Shown here: positions 11,897 to 23,614 of the stretch, piece after piece | How the letters are laid out: the number at the start of each line of letters is the position of its first letter | Numbering within the stretch: the first letter of the stretch is position 1 | Assembly: GCF_902686445.1 (NCBI RefSeq) | Contig: NC_062217.1 | Coordinates: 84,253,758-84,317,757, forward strand | Direction: 5' to 3' | Length of the DNA stretch: 64,000 nt | Source: Sciurus carolinensis | Taxonomy: Eukaryota; Chordata; Mammalia; Rodentia; Sciuridae | Notes under the pieces: generated by a model | Told to the model about the DNA's origin: nothing | Database searches by the model: none | The model's input: only the letters and a program-made list of their open reading frames with translations | Position numbers and translations under genes: made by a program

Positions 11897-13340
11897 AAAA
11901 TAAAAAGGAATTAGATGATATTAAAATAATCAGATGCTAACTATATATTATAATAGTAAAGTTAGCAGAAAAAATATACCACAATAGAAATTAGAAATCA
12001 AATTTTCCATCTCTAATCAACAGATTAGATGGGGCTGAAGGGAGAAATGGATAACTGAAATTGCCTTTGAAAAAGCTCCCCAAAATGCAACCCAAAAGGT
12101 GTAAAATGTAAGATAGACATTTATAGACAAGGAAGACAAAGTGAACATATTTTGTATATACCTAATAAGGGCTCCAGAATGAAATAATAGAAAATGGAAA
12201 ATGAAATATTCACAGAGCTCTCAGCAGTAATTTTAAAGACCGTAAAAAATAACAATACCAAAAAGAGAAAAAAATTAACTACCAAAATCTAATGGTATGA
12301 TTGGATAAACTGTATTTTAAGAAAATAGACAAAATAAAAAGGATAACAGGGGAAAACAGTTTAGCACTAAAAGATTAGTACACAAAGGGGACGAAAGCTA
12401 TATATCTGTATTTCTTAAAGGAAGAAATCAAGTCCCAAAGTAAGTTTTAAATAAAAATAGCAATACTGCATAGTTAAAAAGTTAAACAGATGTAATTAAC
12501 TAATGGATGTACATGATTAAGATTTTGTATGATTTTGGTTTTTTAGTCTTTTTTAAATGAAATTTTAAACTCTAGACAAAAATAGCATGTAACTAAAAAG
12601 AGATATAATTTAAGGTATTATAAATTATGTGGTGTGGAATTTATCCATATATTTTGTTCACTATACATACTAAAACTGCTAACATCTAACAGTTTGAATA
12701 AAGTGTAAATAGATGAGAGATAGGTAAAAGAAGAGAGTGTAAAAATAAATAAATGTAATAGGAAAAATATAACATAAGCAGGTCAAACTGGAAGCTCAAA
12801 ATTAAGATAGTAAAAATTAATCCAAATATGAAAGGAATCATAAAAAAATGAAAAAGATTAAATTCTCCAGGAAAGAAATAAATATGGACAGATCAAACAC
12901 AAAATAATCATTATATGATTGAGACAATAAAATATTGATAATTTAAAATTTTGAAGTTACAGAATGGATGTTTATATCAGAAAATACTAATCTAAGGAAA
13001 ACACATCTAAATTAACATCAATTACAAACTCTTTCAAACAAAAAAGTAACAATCCGAAATGAAAAAGATTACTTCCTTATGAGAGAAAATCAATTATTCA
13101 CCAGAAGCTATATAATTCTACGCTTAAATGCAACAAATAATTTAGCTAAAAATGTGTGAAACAAAAATTGATAAAACTTTAAAATTAAAATAGCAAACAC
13201 ACAATCATAGTGAAAAATTTAATGCAACTCAGTAAGTACTAAATCAACAGACAACATAAAAAAACAGAACATCTGACTAGGATAAATAAATAACTTCTAA
13301 TGGAAAATTAAGCAAGCATCCAACACAATAAAAATACATA
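11897..13340. other. AT-rich decayed DNA, possibly ancient L1-like
   Basis: Strongly A-rich on the plus strand, with phrases such as agatcaaac, ccaggaaagaaataa and caacagacaacataaaaa that resemble badly decayed L1 ORF2. I cannot align it confidently. No gene is seen. Confidence 0.35.
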
Positions 13341-16300
13341 ATTTTTCAAGGATATTTGTTTTATTTTTAAAATTTGACTTTGTAGGAATCTTTATAGAGA
13401 CTCAATACACGATGAATAATCAGTATCTTAGAGATCATATTCTCTTCCGAAAAAGCAAGGAGTTATAAATCTATCAACACAGCTTATGAAACAATCATAC
13501 ATTTAGGAATTTCAAACTTCATTTTAAGATGGATAATAACAAGAAAAAAATGTTAAGTGTGAAAATTTGAGGGATAATATAAATATCACATATCAAAACA
13601 TTTTAAATATTATATATAAGTCAGTTGTTTGTTTGTTTGAGGAAATACATAGATGTGCATACGTACTTCAGAAAGAATACCTACTGGGAGAACAAGGCAG
13701 ATGGAGCGAAGCAGTACTTCAAAGGTTCTGGTGACATGCTGTTGCCCCAGCTGAGAATCACATACTTGGTTCTCACTTTCTTCTGTAGCACACAATCACT
13801 CATATACATATTCTTTTGTATTCATGAAATATCACATCATTAAAAACAAATTTTAAAAAGTAGCAAGAACACAATTGCATTTTATGACATTTTGGAACAG
13901 AATGTTCTTTTATCAAAACTCTCCACCCTACAGCTGGACTCTCAGAGTAATACACCATAGCAGTTTTGAAATATTTGTTTTTGTCAGGGACTCAAAGACA
14001 GATAATAGATCAGAAAGCATTAAATTGCTGCACGTCCTGTGGTCTATTCTTTTGAAGCAATATCTTTTCACTCTATTCTTCCTCTTTATCATCTAGGCCA
14101 CACCAACCAGGTTTGACTTTCGCACTCCTGCCTAACAAGTGATCTCACTTTTGCAAGTGGAAGGTGTATGCAAGGTTTTGAATTCACTGGTATACAGGGA
14201 AAAATCAGAACTTACATTCATTTATGGATTGGTAGTTTTCATCAAATTAATGATTTTATTATTAATATTAAGTAAATTTATTTTTGTGTGTTGTTCATGT
14301 GCAAATTCATAAGTCTACATAAAGTAAAAATGTTTGTGGGAACATGTTTTACCAGTTTATGTGGGATCAACTACTAGAGGATAAAGCATAACTCATGTTT
14401 GGGTCAGATTGCCCTGGAAACTGGAATTGAGACAGTAATTTGCATGTGTATAGGGTATGTATTAGGAAGTGCTATTAGATTAAATGCTACTACAATTCTT
14501 GGCAAAATTACAATCAGTATACACAAAACCCTCCCATTTGGGACCTATCTGACATCTTCAGTTTCATCTCTCATTACAAGGCCTTCTTCAGCATCCTCTA
14601 AGAATCACAAAGAGTGGAAACATCAGCCCTTGATACATCCTCATGGTTAGCTCACATTGCTTCTTCCCTGGCAACCCATTTTGCTGATCATTGACCTTTT
14701 CTTCCTCTATAAAACCCAATAATTCATCTTTCCTGGATAAACTAAAATTTTTTTCTGTAGATAAACTCTCTAAGACTTCTGAGAGGACAATTGAATTGTC
14801 TTCTATGCACCCAAAGTTTTTGGTTCATACTTAAGGTATAGTACCCACAAAGTTGTACTGTGATTCTTCAGTTTACTGTATCTGTTCTTCCAAGTTGGCT
14901 GCAGGACTCTTTAGGAAAATGGCTATGATTTATTTATTTTTCTATCTATACTGCTTAACAAAGGATCCGGAATTTGCAGTATTCAATAACAATGTATTGA
15001 TTCAAACAATGAAAGACTGTTCAAAGAAAAAGAAAGCTAAAAACTGGTCAGAGTCCAATGTCTAGGCTATGGGTTGGGTTAGTTATTTCTGAAATTTTTA
15101 TGTTAATAAAACTGTATACTGGTTTGGTGTAAACTGTCAAACCAATGGGCACTGGCAGCAAATATATGTGAGGTTGGAAAGGAGGACAAGGTATTCTCAA
15201 TTGGAAAGACATTAGACTTGAATCTAAAGTAGTTGATTTTAGATCCATCCTTTAAGATACAGCTTTGGCCAAGTATTTTGGTTTATTTTTATCTCATTAT
15301 TTCATTCATAAAATGAACATGTTTGACAAGATCTTATTTGCAATCCCTTCTAACTCTGAACTCTGTAGTTCTAACTTCCTTCTTCAGTACTTGGCTCATA
15401 TCTCTTTAGAACTCCTTGAAACTGAATTTACTCATTTATTCATGTCACCTAGGAATTTTTAGGAAACTCACTCATTATTTTATACCATTAGAACAATTCT
15501 ACCTTCAACATTTAGTCTAATAACTAAATGGCAAATTCGGCTCTATTTCTTAATTTTCATACTTGAGAACTTTACTTCCACTCTGTGCTATTTCTACACC
15601 ATTCTGGAAAAAAATCTCAGCTTCTGGTATTTTTAACTTTTATTTTACCACAAAGATCGTCACACATCTCTGAATCTCTTATTCATTTCATGTTGTAGTG
15701 TTCCCCAAAAAAAGAATTTTTAACCATAATTGCTATGTAAATGAAGTCCAGGATATTATATTTCTAACTGTAGTTATATTAATTACAAGGAATAGGGTAA
15801 TTGATTTTATTTCTTTCAAAATAACAGAATGTATTCTGTGCACATAATGAAAATGTAATCCTAAATTAAAGTATTGAACTAATAAACGTAAAATTGAGAA
15901 TGCACCTTTAAAAACTTATTAAAATCAAATAAGAGAATGAAATCAGCAAAAATTGACAGAGTAAAATATTTTGAAAAACTTCCATAAAGCCAAGAAAACA
16001 TTGGCAAAAATTAACAGAATCAACTTTGCAGAACTTTGAAAATTAGACTAGCAGCAATTCATGGAAATGTGTATTCAAGAAAAATTGATGTGTCTCACTA
16101 TGAATATCAAACTTTTTGGCATTTAACTTGCCAGATTTCTTTCTTTCTTTTTTTTTTTTTTTTTTTTTTTTTTTCCTCTAGCTCCATGGTAGTCTTGCAA
16201 ACAAAAAGTTTGAATTCACACTGAAAACCAGTAACCTAGCAACTACAGCAGGGGAAAAATGAGATTGTAACTTCTTCAAAGTTTAATGTCCAGAGAATTG

Positions 16301-17844
16301 TCATAATTTGAATTATCTGGGGATTCTCAATAATATCTTACTCACAAAGTGTTCTTTATTTAACCTGGGGCAACCACTCCTGCTGGGGTATTTGTTGAAA
16401 ACAACCAGAAGCAATTGGTTTAGATTGTGGTTGTCTGAGGCAGTAGATAATGGTTGTGGCAAACAGTAGATTAAACAGAAAACTTTAAAATCCAAGCTGA
16501 GGAGTGTGATTCCAGAGGGTACTTTGAAATGTACTCAGAAAACACCAGTAGTAAAGAAGACTGCATGCATGTATACAACTGTGTGCATGTTCAGTTAAGA
16601 CCTGAGGAGGTCTGAAGCTCTCATCTCTGGCTAATCTCAAGGATATGCATAAGTAACAAGTGAAGTGTAAAATATAATTGTAAAACTGCATGGCTGACTA
16701 TTGAAGATTTGCTCTGATACAGACGAAAGACAAACACATAGAAATTTATTCATTTCAGGCATTAAAGAATAGATATATTCAACCACTAACTGACTACTAA
16801 GCTAACTGGGCATAGAATGTAGAGCTCATACACAAGAAAGACAGACTTTACACAATTAATTTTGAATAATCATGAAACAAGGAACAAGAACAAATAGCAC
16901 TAATAGTGAACAATAGAGAGAGAGGAGAATCTAAAACAGTGGTAATGACTATATCATTTTGTTTTATTCCACCCTATTTGAGATTAGCTTTATTTTATTA
17001 ATCTCTTTGTAAAGTCAATCTTTGTTTTTTTTTTCCCCCTTCCCAGCATTGTTACTTCTAAAAGAAAGAAAGAAAATAACCTTTGAATGGCTGAAATAGT
17101 AACTACTAGAGTAAATTATTTCAGGAAAGGGAGACAAAGAGAAAAATATTGGTCCTTAGACCTCCTAATCAGTAATCTTTCTTTAGAATTTCATCACTCA
17201 TAAAACTTGATAGTCTTCAAATAACATCAAAGTATGGGCCAAGAACTTGCTAATCCTATTCACTAATTTAAAAAATAATAATGTTTAACTTGCACAAAAA
17301 TAATGTTTATCTAAAGAATTACAGGATATTCCCTAGACAAGGTGATCTGCAATCATAGGAATGTTCAGTCTGTAGATAAAAGAAAATGTTCCCTGAATGA
17401 CTAAGATGGTTCTGGGGTAGCTAGATGTGCCTGGAAATGTAGTCTTCCTGTACATTAACCCACTACTCTCCTTTCCTCTACATAAAAATGTGTTTTTGTA
17501 CTTATATTCTTTTTTTTAAGAAGTGGAAAAAAATATTTATTACAGAGAATGATACCTTTTATGTAAAAAAGAAGAATCATGTATAAATATATATACATAA
17601 TTGCTTATACTTACCAATGAAAACAGTAGAAAATAAGCTCAAATTAATTAAAATAGGGAAGGACTGGAAGGAACATCCCTGGAAGCAAAGTTTCTTTCAA
17701 TATACCTATATGATTTTGATGTTGGAAACATAAATGTTTTACATATTCAGGAATTATAATAGAGGAATATAATATAACTCTAAAAAACAAAAACTAAAAT
17801 GAATCAATTTAATATACACATCAATTAAATATACATTTTAAATT
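13341..17844. other. Gene-free stretch
   Basis: Mixed AT-rich non-coding DNA with a T-rich run at 16140-16174. Open frames are at most 83 codons and show no domain. No RNA gene is recognised. Confidence 0.45.
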
Positions 17845-17872
17845 ATATATATATATACATATATATATATAA
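17845..17872. repeat. (AT)n microsatellite
   Basis: An alternating TA run with small interruptions. Confidence 0.8.
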
Positions 17873-17920
17873 ATGAAATAATTATTTCAAGTGACTTTAT
17901 TTTTTCTTGTTTGCATTTTT

Positions 17921-18114
17921 ATTTTTTGATGCTGGATGTTAAACCCAGAGGCAGTCAACCACTGAGCTATATCCCCATACTTTTTAAATATCGAGACCGG
18001 GTCCTTCTAAGTTGCTGAGGGTCTAAGTTGCCCAGACTGGCCTGGAATCTGCAACCCCTCTGCCTCAGTCTCCTGAGTCTCTGAGATTACAGGCATGTGT
18101 CACCATGCCTGGTT
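17921..18114 (-). mobile_element. Dimeric B1-ID type SINE
   Basis: The plus strand shows caaccactgagctatatccc (ID half, reversed), then taagttgctgagggtctaag and gagattacaggcatgtgtca (B1 half, reversed). Confidence 0.82.
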
Positions 18115-18269
18115 TCAAGTGACTTTAGACCAGACCACAAAAATGGAGGAATGTATTCTAAAGACAAATAAAACTGAAGAGAATTTTATACTTAATTTGG
18201 TAGTCTAATTGCTAGTCTTAATATTCATTTTATTATTTTAAAACCACTGGGAGATAAAGAATACAAAGT

Positions 18270-18460
18270 TGCAGTTAAGAGAGTAAGCCAGGCCTGTCTG
18301 AAATCCCAGCCACTCCAGAGGCTGAGGCAGGAGGATCATAAATTCAAAGGCAGCTTGGGAAATTTAGCAAGACTCTGTTTCAAAATTTAAAAAATTAAAA
18401 GGGCTGGGGATGTATCTAAGAGGTTCAGAGTCCCCGGGTTCAATTCCTAGGACCGGAAAA
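18270..18460 (+). mobile_element. Dimeric B1-ID type SINE
   Basis: The B1 half shows ccagaggctgaggcaggagg. The ID half shows gggctggggatgtatctaag and gggttcaattcctaggacc. Confidence 0.85.
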
Positions 18461-18599
18461 GAGGTGGGGCAGAGAGGAAGAATAAGTCATAAGTATTTAA
18501 GGAGGTAGATATGTTAATTAGGTTGATTTAATCATTCTACATGATATAGACATATAGTTGTGTACTATGTAATTTTATAATTTGTCAAGTAATTAATTA

Positions 18600-18778
18600 T
18601 TTTTCTTTTTTGTGGTAATGGTGATTGAACTCAGGAGTGCTCTATCTCTGAGATGCATCCCCAGCCCTTTTTATTTTTTATTTTGAAGCAAGGTCTTGCT
18701 AAATTGCCACTTGCAATCCTCCTGTCTTTGCCTCCAGAGTCATTGGGATTACAGGCTTGCACCACTGCACTAAGTTTA
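18600..18778 (-). mobile_element. Dimeric B1-ID type SINE
   Basis: The plus strand shows tgattgaactcaggagtgct and gagatgcatccccagccctt (ID half), then aaggtcttgctaaattgcca and attgggattacaggcttgca (B1 half), all reversed. Confidence 0.85.
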
Positions 18779-18789
18779 ATTAATCAATT

Positions 18790-18900
18790 TTTTTATTAAA
18801 ATCTTTTTTATTTTTATAGACTGCATTTTGATTCATTGTACACAAATGGAGTACACCTTTTCATGTCGATGGTTGTACACAATGTAGATACAGTATTACT
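18790..18900 (-). mobile_element. 5'-truncated L1, 3' end only
   Basis: The plus strand reads tagactgcattttgattcat then tgtacacaaatggagtacac, the reverse of the tail of the younger L1 type (compare 31271-31545 and the 36.8-kb L1). It abuts the SINE. Confidence 0.72.
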
Positions 18901-19104
18901 TAAATTCTTTAAAATAACACTAAGATAGGGTCTAGCCATTTTCCTGATTATCTAGCTCACAAATCCTGATTTCATTCCCAGCAATTCTCATCTCCTGAAT
19001 ACCAGCTGTCATGCAGTAAGAAATGAACTTTGGTAACAAGAGTTGCTAAGTTATTCTGAATGTCCAATTTGTGTGACAGGTGGATGTATTTGACTCCATA
19101 GAAA

Positions 19105-19699
19105 TGTTATAGGTCAGGCTATATGGACAATGACTAAACAGACTCCATTTTACCCCGAGACTCCATGTTATGTAGGAAATGCTTCTCCCATGGGAACGTC
19201 CCACCTCTGTACCCATCAACAGTTGTTTAGCGTCTCTCGTGGGAACATCCCACATCATCACATCATCATGCTTAGTATGACATGTTGGGAAACACAAAAT
19301 GGCAATTCTTGTATAATGAAAAATTGTTCTGTTTTTGATGTCAATTTTTCCTAAAAAAATGTACCATGTCAACAGTGATGTCAACAGTGATTGTCTAGAT
19401 GTTAGTAACCATTCTTTAATTTGTACCGAAGAGAGGTCATTTTGACCCACTTTCCCTTTCTGCTAATGATTTAAAATCTCATGGTGTTAGTTTGTAATTT
19501 TAAATCATAGCAATAGACACTAATGATTGATGAACTGACATATAGTATAAAAACTCCTGCAACCCCATGGTCAGGACTGATTTTCCAATAGCCATTTTTG
19601 GGGCGTTGTGTGAGACAGTCTGCCGGCCAACTAATAAAGACTCTCAAATTTGAACTTCTCAGTGGTGATCGGTCTGTTCTTAAGTTGCGCCCCATAACA
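19105..19699 (+). mobile_element. Solo LTR, probably ERV class I
   Basis: The ends are perfect short inverted repeats, TGTTAT (19105) and ATAACA (19694-19699). A TATA-like tatagtataaaaac lies near 19540-19553 and an aataaa polyadenylation signal lies near 19632, followed by a short R/U5 ending ttgcgccccataaca. The early text agactccattttaccc is common in gamma-type LTRs. There is no internal sequence next to it, so it looks like a solo LTR. Flanking bases do not show a clean 4-6 bp duplication. Confidence 0.68.
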
Positions 19700-20054
19700 T
19701 TTGTAATAAAAAATTACACGATATATAAAGAAACAACAAGGTATGGTCTGTAGACAGATGGTGAGAAAAAGTCAATATTTTCTCTGAGGAAACCCACGTA
19801 TTGAATGTATTAGGAAGAATTTAAATCAACAATTTTAATGTGTTCAAAAAACTCAAGAAAGACATGTCTAAATAACTACATGAAAGCAAAAGAAACATTT
19901 TTGTATCATGAAATAAAGAAAATTAACAAGGAGAGAGAACTTATAGAAAAGGACTTATTAGAAATTTTATAAATGGCCCTGTAATGATTCTTTCCTGCAG
20001 TCTCTTTAGCTCATGGCCTATTTTCCATCCTGCCTTCTTCCCCACCAAAGTGCA

Positions 20055-20622
20055 AGACGGATATGGACATGAGCCCCCTGAGGGCCCAGAACTGTCTTTT
20101 TGGTTGTGCACTAAAGGCTAACAAAGATTATCACTTTAAGGTGGATAATGATGAAAATGAGCACCAGCTCTTGTTAAGAAGGGTCAGTTCAGGGGCTGGT
20201 GCAAAGGATGAATTGCACATTGTCGAAGCAGAGGCAATGAATTATGAAGTCAGTCCAATTAAAGTAATGCTGGCAACATTGAAAACGTCTGTACAGCCAA
20301 CGGTTTCCCTTGGGGGCTTTGAAATGACACCACTCGTGGTCTTAAGGTTAAAGTGTGGTTCTGAGTCTGTGCATATTAGTGGGTAGCACTTAGTAACTGT
20401 GTAGGAAGATGCAGAGTCAGAAGATGAAGAGGAGGAGGATGTAAAACTCTAAGTGTATCTGGAAAGCCATCTGAACTTCCCCTGGAGGTGATAGCAAGGT
20501 TCCCCAGAAAAAAGTAAAACTTGCTGCTGCTGCTGCTGATGATGATGATGAAGATGATGATGATGAAGATGATGAGAAAATGAAGGAAAAGCTCTAGGAA
20601 AGAAATCTATACAAGATACACG
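20055..20622 (+). pseudogene. NPM1: NPM1 (nucleophosmin) processed pseudogene, truncated
   Basis: Nucleophosmin is a nucleolar histone and ribosome-assembly chaperone. The frame starting at 20063 encodes 107 residues with the family's N-terminal core, for example MDMSPLR near the start, [30 protein letters not shown] and [11 protein letters not shown]. It then stops at the position of HISGQ. Homology continues past the stop through the acidic stretch (gatgaagaggaggaggatgt near 20423, GAT/GAA repeats at 20530-20575) to about 20622. There it breaks at the ERVL LTR. There are no introns, several substitutions and frameshifts, and the first few codons and the whole C-terminal half are missing. 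It is a dead retrocopy in which the LTR insertion or a rearrangement removed the 3' part. I infer family identity from memory of the protein. Confidence 0.9.
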
Positions 20623-21174
20623 TAATGGTTAATTTGAATTGTCAATTTGATTGGATTAAGAGATCCCAATAATTAAGAGGCTTCTGGCTGTGTCAGTGAG
20701 GACATGTCTAGGAATGATTGGAACATGGGATAGTGAACTGAAGTAGAGACCCTCCCTAAGTGTGGGCAGCACCATCCAATAGGATGGTGGCTTGGATGGA
20801 ATAAAAGTTGGAAGAAGAAGAAAACGGATGCAGATACAAGCTCGACTCTTCTTGAACAGGTTCTTGATTGCCACTTCGATCATCTGAGGATATCAGATCC
20901 TTGCTCTTCAGTCTTTCAAAGCAGACTCTGCCAGTTATACGCCAGGGAGTTTCCAGAAGCCTTGGTTTCGGACTAGGGTAGCACTCTTAATCCCTCTTGT
21001 TCTGGGGCTTTCTCCTCTTGGACTGTGAAGCTACTGGTTCTTCCAGCTCTCCAGCCTGCAAATGGTCATTGTGAACTGTCCAGCTTCTGGTCGTGTAAGC
21101 CAATCTAATAAATCCCCCTTTTAAAATCATATTTCTTGTTGATTCTGTTCCTCTAGAGAACCCTGACTAATACA
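20623..21174 (+). mobile_element. ERVL 5' LTR (MLT2/MT2-like)
   Basis: Begins with taatggttaatttgaattgt and ends ccctgactaataca, the standard ERVL LTR end. A tctaataaatcc polyadenylation signal lies near 21105. The expected initial TG is not clear, so the left border may be off by a few bases. Confidence 0.85.
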
Positions 21175-21179
21175 GAAAT

Positions 21180-21194
21180 TGGTACCAGGAGTGG
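21180..21194 (+). promoter_or_regulatory. ERVL primer binding site, tRNA-Leu type
   Basis: tggtaccaggagtgg lies five bases after the LTR end. This is the site that gives ERVL (L for leucine) its name. Confidence 0.85.
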
Positions 21195-21199
21195 CTCTG

Positions 21200-22930
21200 A
21201 AGAAACAGAATTGTTGGTTTTGTGGGTTTTGGAGTTGGCTGTTTAAATTGGTTAGACCCAAAGTTACTGAAGTCTCTCCTACTGGTACTATGAAGAGCAC
21301 TGATAATCCATGGTGTGAACTGTTTAAAGAAATCTGTAAAGAAGATGCATTCAATTCGCCACTTACAAAAAAACAAGGCATTTAGTGACTCTGTACATGA
21401 TACCTTTGAACAGCTTTGGAAAACTAAGAAATATGATGATGTTGGTTGAGTGATTCTGGCTTCGCTGGACAAAGTAACAAAGGAGAATGATGAGCTCAGA
21501 AATTCAGTTTCTCAGCTGCAGATGCGCATAACTGATCTGAAAACTGAAGAAGACTCCTCTCTCTTGTAGCGATAGGGCTGAGGTTGCTGAAAAACAAACA
21601 TAAACCCTCATCCTGCAATTGACTGAATTAAGAAAAAGTTTAACTCTCAGCCTCGGAAGGTGTCTGTGGTTAAAGCAAGTACACTGCTTGGAAAAGAATG
21701 GGATCCTGCAAGTTGGGATGGCGATGTAGGAGAGGAGTCTGAAGGGGCTGGGGATGTTGAACTCCCATATTCTGATGAGTTTATTTTGCCAGAAGTTGTT
21801 GAGTCCCCACCCTTAGCCACAACTAAGGCATCCCTACCCCACCCCTGTGGTATTGGCTTCTCCACCCTCCCTGGAGAGAACTAATTCTGCTTTGCTTATG
21901 GAAACAGTAAAAGCTTTCTGTGATTCAGTTATACAGCATGAAAATGTTGATACTACTCAGAACCCACCCTCACCACCCACTTTTGCCTCCAGGCCTATAA
22001 CTACAACCAAATGTAAGCAGGTCCCTAGAGGTGAGGTATAGAGTGTGACCCACAAGGAGGTACACTACACTCTGAAGGAACTTCTTGAGTGTTCTAGTTC
22101 ATGCAAGCTGAGGTCTGGGGAACATGTGTGGGAATGGATTTCAAGGGTGTGGGATAATGGTGGAAGGAACATAAACTTAGATCAGGCTGAATTTATTGAT
22201 ATTGGCCCTTTAAGCAGAGATTCTAGATTTAATGTAATAGCTTGCAGTGTTTAAAAAGGTATTGTTTGTTTGGCTGGTTGGATGAAGTGTGGGTCCAAAG
22301 ATGGCCTACTATAAATGAGCTGAAAATTCCCGACATCCTTTGGCTTACTGTTGATGAGGGAATTCAGAGGCTCAGAGAGATTGGAATGCTGGAGTGGATC
22401 TGTCATGTACGACCTTCTCCTCCATGCTTGTCAGGGTTCAGAGATATGTGCTTCACCAAAACTATAAGAAACAAATGTGTAAGTGTTGCACCAGCATCCT
22501 TGAAGAGCGTGGTCATTGCTCTTCTTTGTATACCAGAACTTACTGTGGGAAGTGCGGTCTATCAATTGAAAGACTTAAATACCATGGGAATGATTGGATT
22601 TCTGGGAGGAAAAGGTCAAGCGGCAGCCCTCAATCACCAAAGACAGGGTGGTCATAGTTACCATAATGGATAGCAAAGGGGAAGAAATGGACACAATGTT
22701 CTGACTCGTGTAGATCTCCGGTGTTGGCTAATTAATCATGGTGTTCCTAGAAGCTAAATAGATAGGAAACCCACCAAGTTCTTACTCAACTTATATAAAC
22801 AGAAAAATTCCAGGGCAAATGTACAAAATCTGCCCTAGATCACAAGAGCAGAGAATCACAGTCCCTCAACCACTTCCTGGATTTGAGTCAATTTACTGAT
22901 CCAGAACCCCTTGAATGAAGTTGAGGCTAG
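21200..22930 (+). pseudogene. ERVL gag remnant
   Basis: Retroviral structural polyprotein region, between the primer site and the protease. Several open pieces (21660-21884, 21847-22041, 22045-22254, 22242-22673) lie in changing frames, so at least three frameshifts or stops separate them. Residues near EWDPASWDGDVGEE and WISRVWDNGG are typical of ERVL gag. No intact zinc knuckle could be identified. Confidence 0.75.
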
Positions 22931-22936
22931 GTCACC

Positions 22937-23470
22937 TTGAGGGAGGACCCTGGTATAGAACCAAAAATCTTTACTGTTATTCTTTCTCCCATCTTTTCCC
23001 AAAGGAATCTAAGGCCTATTACTAGGGTAGCTGTGCATTGGGGAAAAGGCAATTTTGGGGGACTATTAGACACAGACTCTGAAATGACATTTATTCATTG
23101 TGGCCCTCCAGTAAAAGTAAGGGCCTATGGAGGTCAGGTGATCAATGGAGTTTTGGCCAAGGTCCAACTTATAGTGGGTCCATTGGGCCCCCAAACTCAT
23201 CCAGTGGTTATTTCCCGAGTCCTAGAATGTATAATTGGGATAGATACACTTAGCACTTGGCAAAACTCCCACACTGGTTCCCTAACCTGTGAAGTGAGAT
23301 CTGTTGTGGTGGGAAAGGACAAATGGAAGCCTCTGGAATTGCCTATACTTAGGAAAATAGTGAATCAAAAGCAATACCACATTCCTGGAGAGATTGCAGA
23401 GATTAGAGACACCATCAAGGACTTGAAGGATGCAGACAGGGATGGTGATTCCCAAAACATACCCATTTAA
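22937..23470 (+). pseudogene. ERVL protease remnant and start of pol
   Basis: The retroviral aspartic protease region is within a 177-codon open frame. The active-site triplet is visible as LDTDSEMTF near residue 43. The family has DTG at this place, so the glycine has become aspartate, which fits one G-to-A change. The flap-like GGQVINGV and the second-half motif ECIIGIDTL follow. The C-terminal end of this frame overlaps the start of reverse transcriptase in another frame, so a frameshift lies near 23430-23470. It is not functional. Confidence 0.8.
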
Positions 23471-23581
23471 CTCTCCTATTTGGCCTGTGCAGAAGACATC
23501 TGGGTCTTGGAGAATGACAGTTGATTATTGTAAGCTTAATCAGGTGGTGATTCAATTGCAGCTGCTGTACCAGATGTGGTT

Positions 23582-23614
<33 letters not shown>

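Noticed and set aside
13625..13843. Possible exon-like piece with a higher-complexity frame
   Set aside because: Short, with open frames on both strands, and no match to a family I know. Splice sites could not be judged.
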